Under the pieces are notes generated by a model. It had not been told where the DNA came from. It made no database searches and worked only from the letters and a program-made list of their open reading frames with translations. A stretch of DNA of 64,000 nt from Terrimonas sp. (lineage in GTDB: Bacteria > Bacteroidota > Bacteroidia > Chitinophagales > Chitinophagaceae), in the NCBI GenBank assembly GCA_016125075.1, contig WGMO01000003.1, forward strand, positions 151,090 to 215,089, written 5' to 3'. The position numbers were made by a program, and so were the translations under genes. Shown one piece after another: positions 1 to 10,040 of the stretch; the stretch's first letter is position 1; every line of letters begins with the position of its first letter.

Positions 1-247
1 TTTACAAAACAGTTCAGTAACAGCCAAATTCACTTTTAACAATATCAGTTTCAATTATCCCACCAATACCACGGTGAGTTATATTATGCTGGATGGGCTC
101 TTGCCGGGTAAGAATTATTTATGGAACCTGGAGTTTACAAAACGCCTGATCAATAATGTCGAATTAAATATCCAATATGAGGGACGTAAACCCGGAACAG
201 CCAGGACGGTTCATGTAGGGAGGGCCACGATCAGGGCATTATTCTGA
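1..247 (+). CDS. C-terminal end of a large surface or outer-membrane protein (partial)
   Basis: An open frame enters from the left edge (frame 2) and stops at TGA 245-247, giving about 81 residues. The tail reads ...[24 protein letters not shown]. Alternating polar and hydrophobic residues and a terminal phenylalanine are typical of outer-membrane beta-barrel or large cell-surface proteins of Bacteroidota. I recall similar tails on very long uncharacterised proteins of this phylum, but cannot name a family. The start and most of the protein lie outside the window. It converges with ychF. Confidence 0.6.
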   Translation, partial: LQNSSVTAKFTFNNISFNYPTNTTVSYIMLDGLLPGKNYLWNLEFTKRLINNVELNIQYEGRKPGTARTVHVGRATIRALF

Positions 248-316
248 TAAATTTTTACAGGTACCGCCAAAAGGATTTGGATCGGCAATACCGGAGGTTG
301 ACAGTCCGCTCTGCAG

Positions 317-344
317 ATTTCCGTTTATACATTAAAACGGAAAT
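317..344 (-). terminator. 10-bp hairpin enclosing the ychF stop codon
   Basis: ATTTCCGTTT (317-326) and AAACGGAAAT (335-344) form a perfect 10-bp inverted repeat with an 8-nt loop. The ychF stop codon (325-327) lies in the arm/loop junction. No T-run follows on either strand, so it is at best a weak terminator or a 3'-end stabilising hairpin. Confidence 0.35.
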
Positions 345-1422
345 GCATGATATCGCCGTCTTTAACGATATATTCTTTTCCTTCTATCCGTAGTTTTCCG
401 GCTTCGCGACAGGCCGCTTCAGAACCATACTGGATGAAATCATCATAGGCGATCACTTCTGCTTTGATAAATCCTTTCTCAAAATCGGTATGGATCACGC
501 TGGCAGCCTGTGGTGCCTTCCATCCTTCATGGATAGTCCAGGCACGGACTTCCTGTACACCAGCGGTGAAATAGGTAAAGAGGTTGAGTAATTTGTAAGT
601 GGATTTGATAAGACGGTTCAGGGCAGGTTCCTTCATCTTGTATTCATCCATGAACAGCTGCTGGTCATCCTTATCTTCCATTTCAGCGATCTGGGCTTCT
701 ATGGAATTATTCATCACGATCACTTCTGCCTTGTCATGTTTCACCGCTTCCATTAGCGCGTCGGAAAACTTATTACCGGTATGCATCGAGGCTTCGTCGA
801 CATTGGCTACGTAGAGGACTGGTTTTTCGGTCAGTAAAAAAAGATCGGCAATGGCCGGCCTTTCTTCGCGGGTAATATCCAGGTCACGAATGTTTTTCCC
901 TTTTTCCAGGTGTTCCCTGCACCGGATCAATACTTCCAGTTCGATTTTCAGTTTGGGATCGATGCGGGCCTGTTTTTCCGTTTTCTGTATCTTCTTTTCC
1001 ACGCTTTCCAGGTCTTTTAGCTGGAGTTCCGTATCGATGATCTCTTTATCGCTGATGGGGTTGATGGCACCTTCTTCCCGGAGGATGTTTTCGTCTTCAA
1101 AACAACGGATGACCTGTATGATGGCATCTACTTCACGGATATTGGCGAGGAATTTATTTCCAAGGCCTTCGCCCTTGCTGGCACCCCGGACCAGTCCGGC
1201 GATATCTACAATCTCAATTTGTGTGGGAACGATCCGGTTGGGAATGACCAGTTCTGCCAGTTTATCCAGGCGTTCATCGGGTACATCCACGAGGCCAACA
1301 TTGGGCTCGATGGTACAAAACCGGTAATTACTGGCCTGTGCTTTTGCGCTGTTGCTCACTGCGTTGAATAAAGTCGATTTCCCGACATTGGGAAGTCCCA
1401 CGATCCCTGCTTGTAATGCCAT
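325..1422 (-). CDS. ychF: Redox-regulated ATPase/GTPase YchF (OLA1 family)
   Basis: YchF is a universally conserved P-loop NTPase of the Obg-HflX group. It binds ATP better than GTP, associates with ribosomes and acts in translation or stress control in the cytoplasm. Visible motifs are GLPNVGKST (P-loop, about residues 9-17), [17 protein letters not shown] (G3 region) and VANVDE (G4 region). The C-terminal TGS domain (about 285-365) includes [14 protein letters not shown]. At 365 residues it matches the usual length. The ORF track starts 7 codons earlier at a TTG, but that TTG overlaps a -7 promoter element (1441-1448), so ATG at 1422 is chosen. The upstream rhodanese gene ends 55 bp away and could also read through. 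Confidence 0.96.
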   Translation of the reverse strand: MALQAGIVGLPNVGKSTLFNAVSNSAKAQASNYRFCTIEPNVGLVDVPDERLDKLAELVIPNRIVPTQIEIVDIAGLVRGASKGEGLGNKFLANIREVDAIIQVIRCFEDENILREEGAINPISDKEIIDTELQLKDLESVEKKIQKTEKQARIDPKLKIELEVLIRCREHLEKGKNIRDLDITREERPAIADLFLLTEKPVLYVANVDEASMHTGNKFSDALMEAVKHDKAEVIVMNNSIEAQIAEMEDKDDQQLFMDEYKMKEPALNRLIKSTYKLLNLFTYFTAGVQEVRAWTIHEGWKAPQAASVIHTDFEKGFIKAEVIAYDDFIQYGSEAACREAGKLRIEGKEYIVKDGDIMHFRFNV

Positions 1423-1440
1423 GCTTAATTTTTCAGGCCG

Positions 1441-1448
1441 CAAAGATA
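1441..1448 (-). promoter_or_regulatory. -7 promoter element of ychF
   Basis: On the minus strand the sequence is TATCTTTG, an exact match to the Bacteroidota -7 consensus TAnnTTTG. It lies 19-26 bp upstream of the ychF ATG. No well-spaced -33 TTTG was found; the nearest is 25 bp upstream. Confidence 0.6.
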
Positions 1449-1477
1449 ATGGTTAAGCTTCTTTTGATGGCATCAAA

Positions 1478-2695
1478 TTACTGGTTTTGTAATGGTACAT
1501 CCACGACCCAGTCTTTTAAGGAGGCCTTGCCTTTTAGGTTATACCCTGCCCAGCGGAGGTTCCATATCCCGCCTCTGAGGATATTGATATTTTGATAACC
1601 CATCTCCGTGAGCATTCTGGCAGCATCATAAACTTCAGGCTGGTTATTAAAAGTGCATAAAACTACCATCTTTTCTTTTGCCGGCAGGGTTGGATTGTCT
1701 TTTAAAGTTTGAAAGGGAATATTGATGGATCCTTGTATATGACCGATGTTTTCCCAGTAATTTTTTGACTGGTTGTTATACTGGTCTTTACTTCTCAGGT
1801 CGATGACAACTGCGGGCGTGGTTTTCATTTTTGTGTCAAATGCAGTCGCAGAAATGATGTGGTAGGGTGCATTGCTTTGCCATTTGATAACGGAACGATT
1901 GCCATTATTTACTTCTTCATCCACCCAGGCATCCATACCGTTGAAAAGGATACTGATGTTTTGTATACCGAGGTTATGCAGTAAAATGGCAGCATCCGGG
2001 CTTTCGTTGCCGGCTTCATCGACCAACAAAATGGGCTGGTTGCCGGGAAGGGTTGAAATTTTGCCCTCCAGTTCACTGAACAGGATCGGGTGGGCTGCAT
2101 CAAGTCGGCCCATCACATTTCTTTTCTCATAGGAACTGATCCCCCGGAATAGCGAATCTGCCCGCAGGTCTATAATAAAGAAAGGGTTTGATTTTCTGGC
2201 CTGTTCCATCACTTCACCGGGTGACAGAATAGTGTAGGGAAGATTGCTTGTATACAAGATTTTATAGCAGGAGGGAAGCTTGTTTTTTTCCATGATAATA
2301 TCCGTCATTCCACCATTGATGTTAAAGATCCTGGTAAAGCCGCTGTCCGCGAGCATCCGGGAAGCACGGCGGCTGCGCTGGCTGTGCGAACAATAAATGA
2401 AAATGGGTTTATCTTTCAGGGCTTCCAGTTCCCGCCACCGTCCTGCCAGTTCCGTAATATTGATATGGGTTGCATTTTTCAGTCTGCCGATATTCAAGCT
2501 TGCGTTGGAACTGGAACTGTCATAATATTCCCCGTTGCTCCTTACATCCAGCAGGGTATATCCTTTATTTTCATTGAGTGTTTTACAGAGGTCTTCCGGG
2601 TAAACAGTCCGGTATTTGACATTATCAAATTGGAACTGCTGGGGAAAACACTCTATTGTAAGCGCCAAAGCAGCCAATAACATATACAGTCGCAT
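1478..2695 (-). CDS. Exported protein with three rhodanese-like domains
   Basis: Rhodanese domains transfer sulfane sulfur through an active-site cysteine. This 405-residue protein begins with a hydrophobic signal peptide (about 1-18) and carries three domains, at about 25-135, 150-265 and 275-395. Domain 1 has the active-site loop CSHSQRS and domain 3 has CTFNNQP, so both keep a catalytic cysteine. The equivalent loop of domain 2 reads LLVDEAGNES and has none, so that domain is probably structural or regulatory. The family call is firm; the substrate is unknown. It lies upstream of ychF on the same strand and diverges from the SpmAB gene. Confidence 0.85.
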   Translation of the reverse strand: MRLYMLLAALALTIECFPQQFQFDNVKYRTVYPEDLCKTLNENKGYTLLDVRSNGEYYDSSSSNASLNIGRLKNATHINITELAGRWRELEALKDKPIFIYCSHSQRSRRASRMLADSGFTRIFNINGGMTDIIMEKNKLPSCYKILYTSNLPYTILSPGEVMEQARKSNPFFIIDLRADSLFRGISSYEKRNVMGRLDAAHPILFSELEGKISTLPGNQPILLVDEAGNESPDAAILLHNLGIQNISILFNGMDAWVDEEVNNGNRSVIKWQSNAPYHIISATAFDTKMKTTPAVVIDLRSKDQYNNQSKNYWENIGHIQGSINIPFQTLKDNPTLPAKEKMVVLCTFNNQPEVYDAARMLTEMGYQNINILRGGIWNLRWAGYNLKGKASLKDWVVDVPLQNQ

Positions 2696-2866
2696 ATGAT
2701 TTATTTTTGAAGTTATAAGTTAATCGATTTCCTTCCGAATTCAATACCGGAATTTATAAAAGGTATTTTCGTCCCGGTAAAATGACTGATTTTTACACCT
2801 GTTTTTTGGGCCGAATCTGGCCTAAACAACTAATTTGGATTAAATTCACCCATATAAAACTTTAAT

Positions 2867-4357
2867 ATGGCCTTAAGCAGGATATGGGCATCATTTATCA
2901 TCGTTGCCATTCTGGTTGCACTTGCGAGAATGATGGGTGGGGATGGTAAGATTTTCAACAGGATGGTAGTAGGAAAGTCTTCTGATAAATATGACAGTGT
3001 CTATTATTACGCGGTTGGGAATCCTTCTTCGCTTGGCTTATCGGATACATACTCGGATTTTTTGAAAGAATATGGCTACTATGAAACCGGGACGGTTGCA
3101 AAGGCTTCGGTATTGCTGGTTAATTCCCTGCAAAATGATTCTGCCTCCATCATTCAATCCCTCCATCCCGGTATCGATGTATATACCTATGTTTCTATTC
3201 AGAAAAAATTCACTAAGAAGGTCGACGGGGTTATAGAAACCGCTAAAAATGCGGTCATTGATATTATCATTCCCCTGATCGGTGTACTGGCTTTATTCAT
3301 GGGGTTCCTCAATATTGCCGAAAGGGCGGGAGGGGTGAGGCTCTTATCCCGGATCATCTGGCCATTTTTTTCAAGGATATTCCCGGATATTCCGAAGGGG
3401 CATCCCGCTACCGGTCATATGATGATGAATTTTGCAGCCAATTTACTGAATCTTGATAATGCGGCTACTCCCTTTGGCTTAAAAGCGATGGAAAGCCTTC
3501 AGGAATTGAACCCTAACAAAGCGGTCGCTTCAAATGCACAGATCATGTTCCTGGCCTTGCATGCTTCGGGCCTGACCCTGATCCCTGTTACGATCATCGC
3601 CTATCGTTCTGGAATGGGAGCGGCCAATGCAACCGATATATTCATACCCTGTATGATCGCCACTTTTGCGGCCACCATGGCCGCGATGTTCATTGTTTCC
3701 CTGAAACAAAAGATTAAACTTTTTCAACCCGTGATCCTGGCCTGGGTAGGAGGTCTGTCGGCCGTTATCGCCCTGCTGGTCTTGTATGTTGTAAGGTTGG
3801 ATTCAACCCAGGCACAGTTATTCTCGAATGGACTCAGCAACGGGATCATCCTGTTTATTTTTATTGTAATCGTTATCGGTGGATGGTATAAGAGGATTGA
3901 TGTATTTGATGCATTTGTGGAAGGGGCCAAAGGTGGGTTTGAAACAGCCGTAAGGATCATTCCTTATATTGTTGGAATGTTGGTGGCCATCAGCATGCTC
4001 CGGACCAGCGGTACCTTTGACATTGTTATAGATGGTGTAAAGTCCCTCTTCATGGCATTGGGTACAGATACCAGGTTTGTAGACGGATTGCCGACCGCCC
4101 TGATAAAACCACTCAGTGGCAGTGGTGCCAGGGGCATGATGCTGGATACTATGAAAACTTTTGGGCCGGATTCATTTGCCGGTCGGCTGTCCTCCATTTT
4201 GCAGGGCACCTCCGATACCACCTTCTACGTGGTGGCCGTTTATTTTGGGGCTGTCAATATTAAAAACACCCGTTATGCCATTGCGGCGATGTTAATGGCT
4301 GATCTTGTAGGTATCATTACTTCCATTTTACTGGCCTATCTCTTTTTCGGGGGATAA
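2867..4357 (+). CDS. SpmA-SpmB fusion, nucleoside-recognition (Gate) membrane protein
   Basis: This is a polytopic inner-membrane protein of 496 residues. The first half resembles spore maturation protein A (FMGFLNIAERAGGVRLL, then HPATGHMMMNFAANLLNLDNAATPFGLKAM). The second half resembles SpmB (GSGARGMMLDTMKTFGPDSF, then LQGTSDTTFYVVAVYFGAV). In sporulating Firmicutes these are separate proteins; fused forms are common in non-sporulating Bacteroidota, so a spore role is not implied. A non-membrane segment of about 85 residues follows the first membrane helix. The transported or sensed molecule is unknown. It converges with the DUF4397 gene across a strong hairpin. Confidence 0.85.
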   Translation: MALSRIWASFIIVAILVALARMMGGDGKIFNRMVVGKSSDKYDSVYYYAVGNPSSLGLSDTYSDFLKEYGYYETGTVAKASVLLVNSLQNDSASIIQSLHPGIDVYTYVSIQKKFTKKVDGVIETAKNAVIDIIIPLIGVLALFMGFLNIAERAGGVRLLSRIIWPFFSRIFPDIPKGHPATGHMMMNFAANLLNLDNAATPFGLKAMESLQELNPNKAVASNAQIMFLALHASGLTLIPVTIIAYRSGMGAANATDIFIPCMIATFAATMAAMFIVSLKQKIKLFQPVILAWVGGLSAVIALLVLYVVRLDSTQAQLFSNGLSNGIILFIFIVIVIGGWYKRIDVFDAFVEGAKGGFETAVRIIPYIVGMLVAISMLRTSGTFDIVIDGVKSLFMALGTDTRFVDGLPTALIKPLSGSGARGMMLDTMKTFGPDSFAGRLSSILQGTSDTTFYVVAVYFGAVNIKNTRYAIAAMLMADLVGIITSILLAYLFFGG

Positions 4358-4386
4358 AAAAACCACCTCAAAGAATTGAGGTGGTT
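4357..4386 (-). terminator. Rho-independent terminator of the SusC-SusD-DUF4397 operon
   Basis: AACCACCTCAA (4361-4371), loop AGAA, TTGAGGTGGTT (4376-4386): a perfect 11-bp stem. On the minus strand it is followed by a run of seven T, so it terminates the minus-strand operon. The stem can also serve the convergent plus-strand SpmAB gene, though without a T-run. Confidence 0.85.
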
Positions 4387-4418
4387 GACTTTAACACTGC
4401 TTATGCTATATGAAAAAT

Positions 4419-5192
4419 CTATCGGGTATAGTATAAAGAAACCTGTCTTCTCCTCGCGTCTGAAGAAGAAGAAATCGTGGAATATCCTCTTGAAAAAACA
4501 GTCATGACGCGTTGGTTCGGAACTGTATAGGTCCCTGAAGGATAGGTTGCCAAAGAGGTGCCACTTCCTGCAGGCTTTATTTCCCATTTGCCACCGGTTC
4601 CCTGCACCAGGGTAAATTCATTGCTCTTACCCATGAATGGGATATTACCGGCCACCAATGTTCCGGCAAAATAAAGGTCAACACCTGGCAGATCGGGCAT
4701 CAGGTTTACAAACCGGTAACGGGTGAATCCGGAATCCGGCTGGCTCATATTTTCCATGATCAGTGAACTCCTGGCAGAAGAACCCGTATCGGCAATATGG
4801 AAGGAATAATAATTGCCAGCTGTAAGATTGGCAGTTCCGATAAATAGTTGTGTGGAATCAGCCGTGGAAGCTGCTTTGGGAATGGTAACGGCAAAAGCAG
4901 CACTGGTGGCTTCAGTGGCAAAGTAATCCGCCTGGCTGCCCCCCCCGGTATTCAATCCGCCTCCCGGAAATGGATAAGCGTAATTGATCGTGCTGCTGAC
5001 CCGTACTCCGTTGATCTTTAGCTGGACTGCCGGGTTGTTCTTATAGGCGCTGGCATAATTCAATTTTACAAAAGCCTGCTGGATATTGGCAGGGGTCCTC
5101 AGCAGGGGAATATCCGGGGAAGCTTGTTTTTTACAGGATAAGATTCCCGCCAGGCCCAGGATGATGGTTGCTGATATGATTTTATTTTTCAT
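4419..5192 (-). CDS. DUF4397-type lipoprotein, third gene of the SusCD operon
   Basis: The protein has 257 residues and a lipoprotein signal ending GILSC, so it is probably anchored in the outer membrane. The segment FVKLNYASAYKNN...VQLKINGVRV and the later RFVNLMPDLPGVDLYFAGT are typical of DUF4397, where short beta-sandwich repeats of the form VDLY recur. It starts 15 bp after susD and occupies the position often held by SusE/SusF-like accessory surface lipoproteins. A ligand-binding accessory role is inferred from position only. It ends in front of a strong terminator. Confidence 0.75.
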   Translation of the reverse strand: MKNKIISATIILGLAGILSCKKQASPDIPLLRTPANIQQAFVKLNYASAYKNNPAVQLKINGVRVSSTINYAYPFPGGGLNTGGGSQADYFATEATSAAFAVTIPKAASTADSTQLFIGTANLTAGNYYSFHIADTGSSARSSLIMENMSQPDSGFTRYRFVNLMPDLPGVDLYFAGTLVAGNIPFMGKSNEFTLVQGTGGKWEIKPAGSGTSLATYPSGTYTVPNQRVMTVFSRGYSTISSSSDARRRQVSLYYTR

Positions 5193-5207
5193 AATTTTTC
5201 TTTGTTT

Positions 5208-6812
5208 TTAAGGTTTAGAGAACCAGCATTCAACAGTATGGTAATCTGGATCTGTTGCCCCGATCCTTCTGAGTTCTTCGATATTCCAAACATATTCCGA
5301 ATTATAACGGGGTCTGACCCTGTAGGCAGGTTTTCCGTTATTATCAGGGAAAAGTAAACTTCCTGTTGGCGGGGCAAAATTGGTATAGACCTGTTCAGTT
5401 GTCACCGGATCAATATCAGTATAATGATACCTTCTCAGGTCAACCCATGTTTCTGTGTTATTAAATCCCCAGAGCGAAATATATTTTTGTAACATAATTT
5501 GCGCCAGGGTCAGGCTGCTGGCAGCAGCCGGAACAACGGCGGGGTTGGCAAGGAAATTATTCTTGATGGTAGCGGTGATTTCATTGCCGGAGGGTATGTT
5601 CTGATTAAAACGGGTCATCAGCATATCAAAACTGTACTCAATCCCTTTCTTGTAAGCAGCCAGCGCCAGTGTCTTGTCATTCTTTTTATAGGCAGCTTCC
5701 GCTTTCATGAATTGTATTTCTGAGGCAGTCATGATGGGGAATTCTCCATTATCACGAAATACATATTTGGCATTAAGGTCATTAGGAGGGAACGGCACAG
5801 CTGTGGTTCCACCCCAGAAATTATCGGGCCGGTCGGCAGCTGCTAATGCTGTTTCTCCAGCTGCAAGGGGTAAGCCCTTCATGGAACCGTTGGAGGAAGT
5901 GCGCAGGTAATACCATTTCCGCGGATCATCCACGCCATTGAATGCGGGGTTTGCACCCTGCAACAGATCACTGATGAATTGTGACTGCCGGAAATTGGCC
6001 ATATTTCCCCGGAAGGGCCCGAAGAAAGAGGCTTCGTCATTCTTTCCGGAATTGGCCCATTTAACGGTTGCGTCATCGCTGGCATCAGCTAATGACTTGT
6101 CGCAATATGCGATTACAGAATCTGCATTGTAATTGCTTTTGTTGGTCAAATGATGAAAGGATCTGGCTAACACACCGTAAGCAAATTTCTTCCATTTGGA
6201 AGCATCACCATTATAAAAGTATCCATCACCCAGTGCAAGGTTGGCCTGGCTGGATGCGCCATCAGTCCTTTCCAGGTAACTGATTGCCGTGTGGCAAAGT
6301 TCCCGCACATAGGCATACACTTCTTCCTGGGTATCATATTTGAAGGTCAGCAGATTGGTATTGAATGCTTCTTTGAGGATCACATCCCCATGATAATCGG
6401 TGAGGGTAAGCCAGCTCCAGGCCATAATGGCGTATCCCACACCCACATAATCCCATTTCTGTTCCTCTGCTGCCCAGTCAATCATCCTCAGCACATTCTG
6501 GCCCAGCAACCAATAGTGGTTACGCCAGATATCTCCCATCGCATCGCTACCAGAGAAATAACCCATCCTTTCAGCCGTATAAGAACCGGTTCGGTAAGAA
6601 AAGTTTTGTATATACAAGCTCAGGTATCGGTTATCTCTCTGTAGATCCTGTGCTATATTATATATTACCGCCGGCAATAACTGCTCTGGCGGAACCTTGG
6701 TCGGGGCATTGGGGTTCAGGTAAGCATCATCCACCTTCTTACTGCAGGAACTGGCCAGCAATAAAAAGACCGAAGTGATCAGGTAAAAGCGAAATATCTT
6801 TTTCATATTCAT
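5208..6812 (-). CDS. SusD/RagB-family outer-membrane lipoprotein (SusD-like_2 type)
   Basis: SusD-like proteins sit as a lid on a SusC transporter and capture ligand outside the cell. This one has 534 residues, a signal peptide and a lipobox (LASSC), then the SusD-like start YLNPNAPTKVPPEQLLPAVIYNIAQ. The C-terminal part (SEYVWNIEELRRIG) matches the SusD-like_2 subgroup. Helical TPR-like segments fill the middle (WDYVGVGYAIMAWSWLTLTDYHGDV). It starts 12 bp downstream of susC, in an operon. No glycoside hydrolase or peptidase gene adjoins, so the ligand cannot be guessed. An ATG two codons inside is an alternative start. Confidence 0.92.
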   Translation of the reverse strand: MNMKKIFRFYLITSVFLLLASSCSKKVDDAYLNPNAPTKVPPEQLLPAVIYNIAQDLQRDNRYLSLYIQNFSYRTGSYTAERMGYFSGSDAMGDIWRNHYWLLGQNVLRMIDWAAEEQKWDYVGVGYAIMAWSWLTLTDYHGDVILKEAFNTNLLTFKYDTQEEVYAYVRELCHTAISYLERTDGASSQANLALGDGYFYNGDASKWKKFAYGVLARSFHHLTNKSNYNADSVIAYCDKSLADASDDATVKWANSGKNDEASFFGPFRGNMANFRQSQFISDLLQGANPAFNGVDDPRKWYYLRTSSNGSMKGLPLAAGETALAAADRPDNFWGGTTAVPFPPNDLNAKYVFRDNGEFPIMTASEIQFMKAEAAYKKNDKTLALAAYKKGIEYSFDMLMTRFNQNIPSGNEITATIKNNFLANPAVVPAAASSLTLAQIMLQKYISLWGFNNTETWVDLRRYHYTDIDPVTTEQVYTNFAPPTGSLLFPDNNGKPAYRVRPRYNSEYVWNIEELRRIGATDPDYHTVECWFSKP

Positions 6813-6824
6813 GATTTTTAAATT

Positions 6825-9800
6825 TTAAAATCCGGCACGGAAGCCAAAATTGATACTGACAGGTGTGGCAATATTGCCATAGTCAAATCCAAATCCCCCT
6901 ACACCCCTTGATCCCGGGGTATTACCGTTAACGGCCGGATCGGCTCCAGAGTAATTGGTGAAAAGGATAAGGTCATTTGCGGTAACAAATGCACTCAGGC
7001 TTTTCAAGAATTTGAACTTTGAACTTAATTTCTGTTTATCAAAATAATAACTTAAGGTGATATCCCGCAGGCGAAGCCAGCTGATATCCTTTTCGATGAA
7101 TTGTTCTTCCGGTAAGCTGGTGTAAAAGTCTGAGCGCAACATCGGGATGACCGCAATATTGTTTGCAGTCGGTGTGGCCGAATTTTCAAAACCATCTTTC
7201 AATACACCCTGTATAACGACTGGCTGATCACGGTCCAGTGTCCTCACACTTTTTCCAATGAGCGTTAGGAATCTTTCGGTTCCATTATAGATATCTCCGC
7301 CGGATTTCAAGTCCCACAACATGTTAAGGGACCAGTTTTTGTAACGCAGGTTATTGTTAAATCCTAAGGTGAAATCCGGATTCCGGTCGCCACGGATCTT
7401 GAACTGACCATCAGATAAAGGTAAACCGGTGGTTGGATTGATCAGGATCTGTCCGGCATCATTGCGCTGGAAACCATAAGCAGTGATACTGGTGGTAGGC
7501 CCGCCTTTTACCAGCCCGCCTCTTGCATTGCCATATAACCAGGTATCGGCGATATAGAATTCAGGCACATTGGCCGGCAGGGACAATACCTCATTCCAAC
7601 CTTTCGCAAAATTGAAGGTCATCGTCCATCTCCAGTCTTTTTTCCTGACCGGGTTGATATTGATGACAGCCTCAACACCCTGGTTCCGGGTGGAAGCTGC
7701 GTTCAGGGTATTCAGGATAAAACCGGTTCCATAACTGGCCCGGAAGTTTTCTACGATCTGGTCAGTATTCTTTGTATTATAATAGGCCATGTCAATGCTG
7801 AACAGGTTATTCAGGAACCTCAGTTCTGTACCGATTTCATACGTATTCTGACGTTCAGGTCCCAGGTTGAAGTTATTATTGGTAAACCCATACGTAAAAC
7901 CGCCTCCACTGGAATTGGCAACATTAAAGACCGACTGATTGGAATAAGGACTGTTTGACCGGGCCGTTGAGGCAAGAGAGGTTCTGATCTTTCCATAATC
8001 CAGTACCGTACTGTTCTTCAGGGCAGGTATAAGGTCCGAGAAGATGATACTGAGACTGCCGCCCGGGTAATTGAAAGAACGGTTCACTTTTGGCAGGGTG
8101 GAAGGTTCTTCGAAACGGTGCGTATAGTTCAGGAAGATGATATTTTTCCAGTTCAGGGCCAACTCACCAAAATAGGCAAACTGGCGATAGATGACATAGT
8201 TGGCATCACCATATAATGACTGCCTGCTTAACCGGACGCGGGTAGAAGGATCTGTATTGGAAGAATCCCTGCTGTTGACATCCGCGAGCTTTGATCCGGA
8301 AACAGCCACCATATCGGTCCTGTAATCCTGCCACATGGTTCCCACCATCAAACGGGTATTGAAGTTGCCGAATGATTTTTTGGCGGTCGCATTGATGGTA
8401 TGGTTATAACCTTTGTACTTCCTGTAATAATTGTCAAGGTATCCGTTTGTGGAGGCCGAATAATACGCAGACTGGGGATGATAGAAGGTGTAACCATCCT
8501 GGTCATACCAGTCATAGCCAAAGCGGCCGGCAATGGAAAGCCAGTCAAAAGGATTGATATTGATACCGGCTGTTGCAATATAACGGGTCAGTTCATCCCG
8601 GCTACGGTTAAAATTCACATTAAATAAAGGATTATCTATCTCGGCATTGGGATCACCACCGGGATAAACCTGCACCTTGTTACCGCTGTTATCGAGATAA
8701 GAAGAAATATCATTATTGGAAGGCCATTGGTAAAGACTCAGCATATATCCCCCGGCTCCCCGTAAAGGTTTGTCGTTATTGCTGCTGATAATTGAAAAGG
8801 CAGGCGTGATCTCGATATATTTACCAATCTTGGTATAATTCGACAAACGAAGGTTGAGTTTTTTATACCGGTTATTCGGAACAACGGATTGCTGGTCAAA
8901 ATAGGACCCGGAGAAACGAAAGGAAACATCCTTTTTGCCAAACTCCAGACCCAGGTTATGGGTTTGGGCAAATCCGGTCTGGAAAAATTTATCTACGTTG
9001 TCATAGATTGTTGTTCCGTCGGGATATTTCGGTCCGAAATAGCTAAACACTGCATCTGCGATGCCATTGGTACCCGGCGCATACATACTTTGCGTCTTGG
9101 GTAACCTTTTAATCGTCTGCACCCGGAAACTGTTGTCGTATGTAACTGATAATTTACCATCGGCGTTCCTGCCTTTGCGGGTTGATATCACAATGGCCCC
9201 TGCACTGGCCTGGCTTCCATATAAAGCAGTCGCTTCAGGTCCTTTCAGTACTGTGATCGACTCGATATCCGAGGGATTGAGGTCGGCTATACGGTTGGTA
9301 TAATCGTTATTGCGGTTAGGCCTGTCCGATGCAAGCCCAAGTCCGCTTCCCTGGTTGCTGTTTTCATCCAGTGTCTGGTTATCTACGATCACACCATCTA
9401 TGATAAAAAGAGGCTGGTTGCTTAAGGCCAGCGAATTGAATCCCCTTAATACGATATTGGTAGATGCGCCCGCCTGTCCTCCCGTGGGGGTGATGCTGAC
9501 ACCAGCCACACGGCCCTGCAAGCTGTTGAGAAAATTCTCGCGTTGTGTTTCGGCGATTTCTGTCCCCGATAGTTTCTGAACAGAATAACCCAGTTCCCGG
9601 GGATTACGTTTGATGTCCATCGCTGTTACTACAACTTCCTCCAGCGAATTATCCCTGTTGACCATCGATACCGATACGGTAGCGGTAGAATTGGTGACTT
9701 TAACGTCGACCGGTTCAAGACCCACATACGTAAACTGGAGAACATCCCCCGTCTTGGCACTGATACTGAATTTACCATTTGCATCAGTTTGGACAGCGGT

Positions 9801-9950
9801 ATTGCTTCCTCTTACTTTTACGGTTACTCCTGATAATGGGGTATTATCAGTCGGTGACGTAACGACACCGGTAATGATCTTTTGCTGGGCAAATAAAGAA
9901 TTGCCAAGCAGCAACAGAACAGCGACTAGTGAATGCAGAATTTTTCTCAT
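6825..9950 (-). CDS. SusC/RagA-family TonB-linked outer-membrane transporter
   Basis: The protein has 1041 residues. A signal peptide ends near SLFAQQ (residue 22). A carboxypeptidase-like regulatory domain follows (about 25-105), then EEVVVTA and the plug domain (about 115-230, with LRGFNSLALSNQPLFIIDGVIVDN, a SusC signature). A 22-strand-type barrel closes with INFGFRAGF. It moves oligomeric nutrients across the outer membrane using TonB energy. It is the first gene of the SusC-SusD-DUF4397 operon and lies 90 bp downstream of a DeoR-type regulator on the same strand. No exact -7 element was seen in that gap, so co-transcription with the regulator is possible. Confidence 0.95.
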   Translation of the reverse strand: MRKILHSLVAVLLLLGNSLFAQQKIITGVVTSPTDNTPLSGVTVKVRGSNTAVQTDANGKFSISAKTGDVLQFTYVGLEPVDVKVTNSTATVSVSMVNRDNSLEEVVVTAMDIKRNPRELGYSVQKLSGTEIAETQRENFLNSLQGRVAGVSITPTGGQAGASTNIVLRGFNSLALSNQPLFIIDGVIVDNQTLDENSNQGSGLGLASDRPNRNNDYTNRIADLNPSDIESITVLKGPEATALYGSQASAGAIVISTRKGRNADGKLSVTYDNSFRVQTIKRLPKTQSMYAPGTNGIADAVFSYFGPKYPDGTTIYDNVDKFFQTGFAQTHNLGLEFGKKDVSFRFSGSYFDQQSVVPNNRYKKLNLRLSNYTKIGKYIEITPAFSIISSNNDKPLRGAGGYMLSLYQWPSNNDISSYLDNSGNKVQVYPGGDPNAEIDNPLFNVNFNRSRDELTRYIATAGININPFDWLSIAGRFGYDWYDQDGYTFYHPQSAYYSASTNGYLDNYYRKYKGYNHTINATAKKSFGNFNTRLMVGTMWQDYRTDMVAVSGSKLADVNSRDSSNTDPSTRVRLSRQSLYGDANYVIYRQFAYFGELALNWKNIIFLNYTHRFEEPSTLPKVNRSFNYPGGSLSIIFSDLIPALKNSTVLDYGKIRTSLASTARSNSPYSNQSVFNVANSSGGGFTYGFTNNNFNLGPERQNTYEIGTELRFLNNLFSIDMAYYNTKNTDQIVENFRASYGTGFILNTLNAASTRNQGVEAVININPVRKKDWRWTMTFNFAKGWNEVLSLPANVPEFYIADTWLYGNARGGLVKGGPTTSITAYGFQRNDAGQILINPTTGLPLSDGQFKIRGDRNPDFTLGFNNNLRYKNWSLNMLWDLKSGGDIYNGTERFLTLIGKSVRTLDRDQPVVIQGVLKDGFENSATPTANNIAVIPMLRSDFYTSLPEEQFIEKDISWLRLRDITLSYYFDKQKLSSKFKFLKSLSAFVTANDLILFTNYSGADPAVNGNTPGSRGVGGFGFDYGNIATPVSINFGFRAGF

Positions 9951-10040
9951 AGCGAAATTTTAAAATTTGTTTGCATGATGAATGTGACAGGCTTTAGCCC
10001 AGCATTTTGGTTTTTATGTTCAATTGGATGGTACATATTT

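Noticed and set aside
2867-4357. Sporulation role for the SpmA-SpmB fusion
   Set aside because: No other spore genes in the window; fused homologs are common in non-sporulating Bacteroidota.
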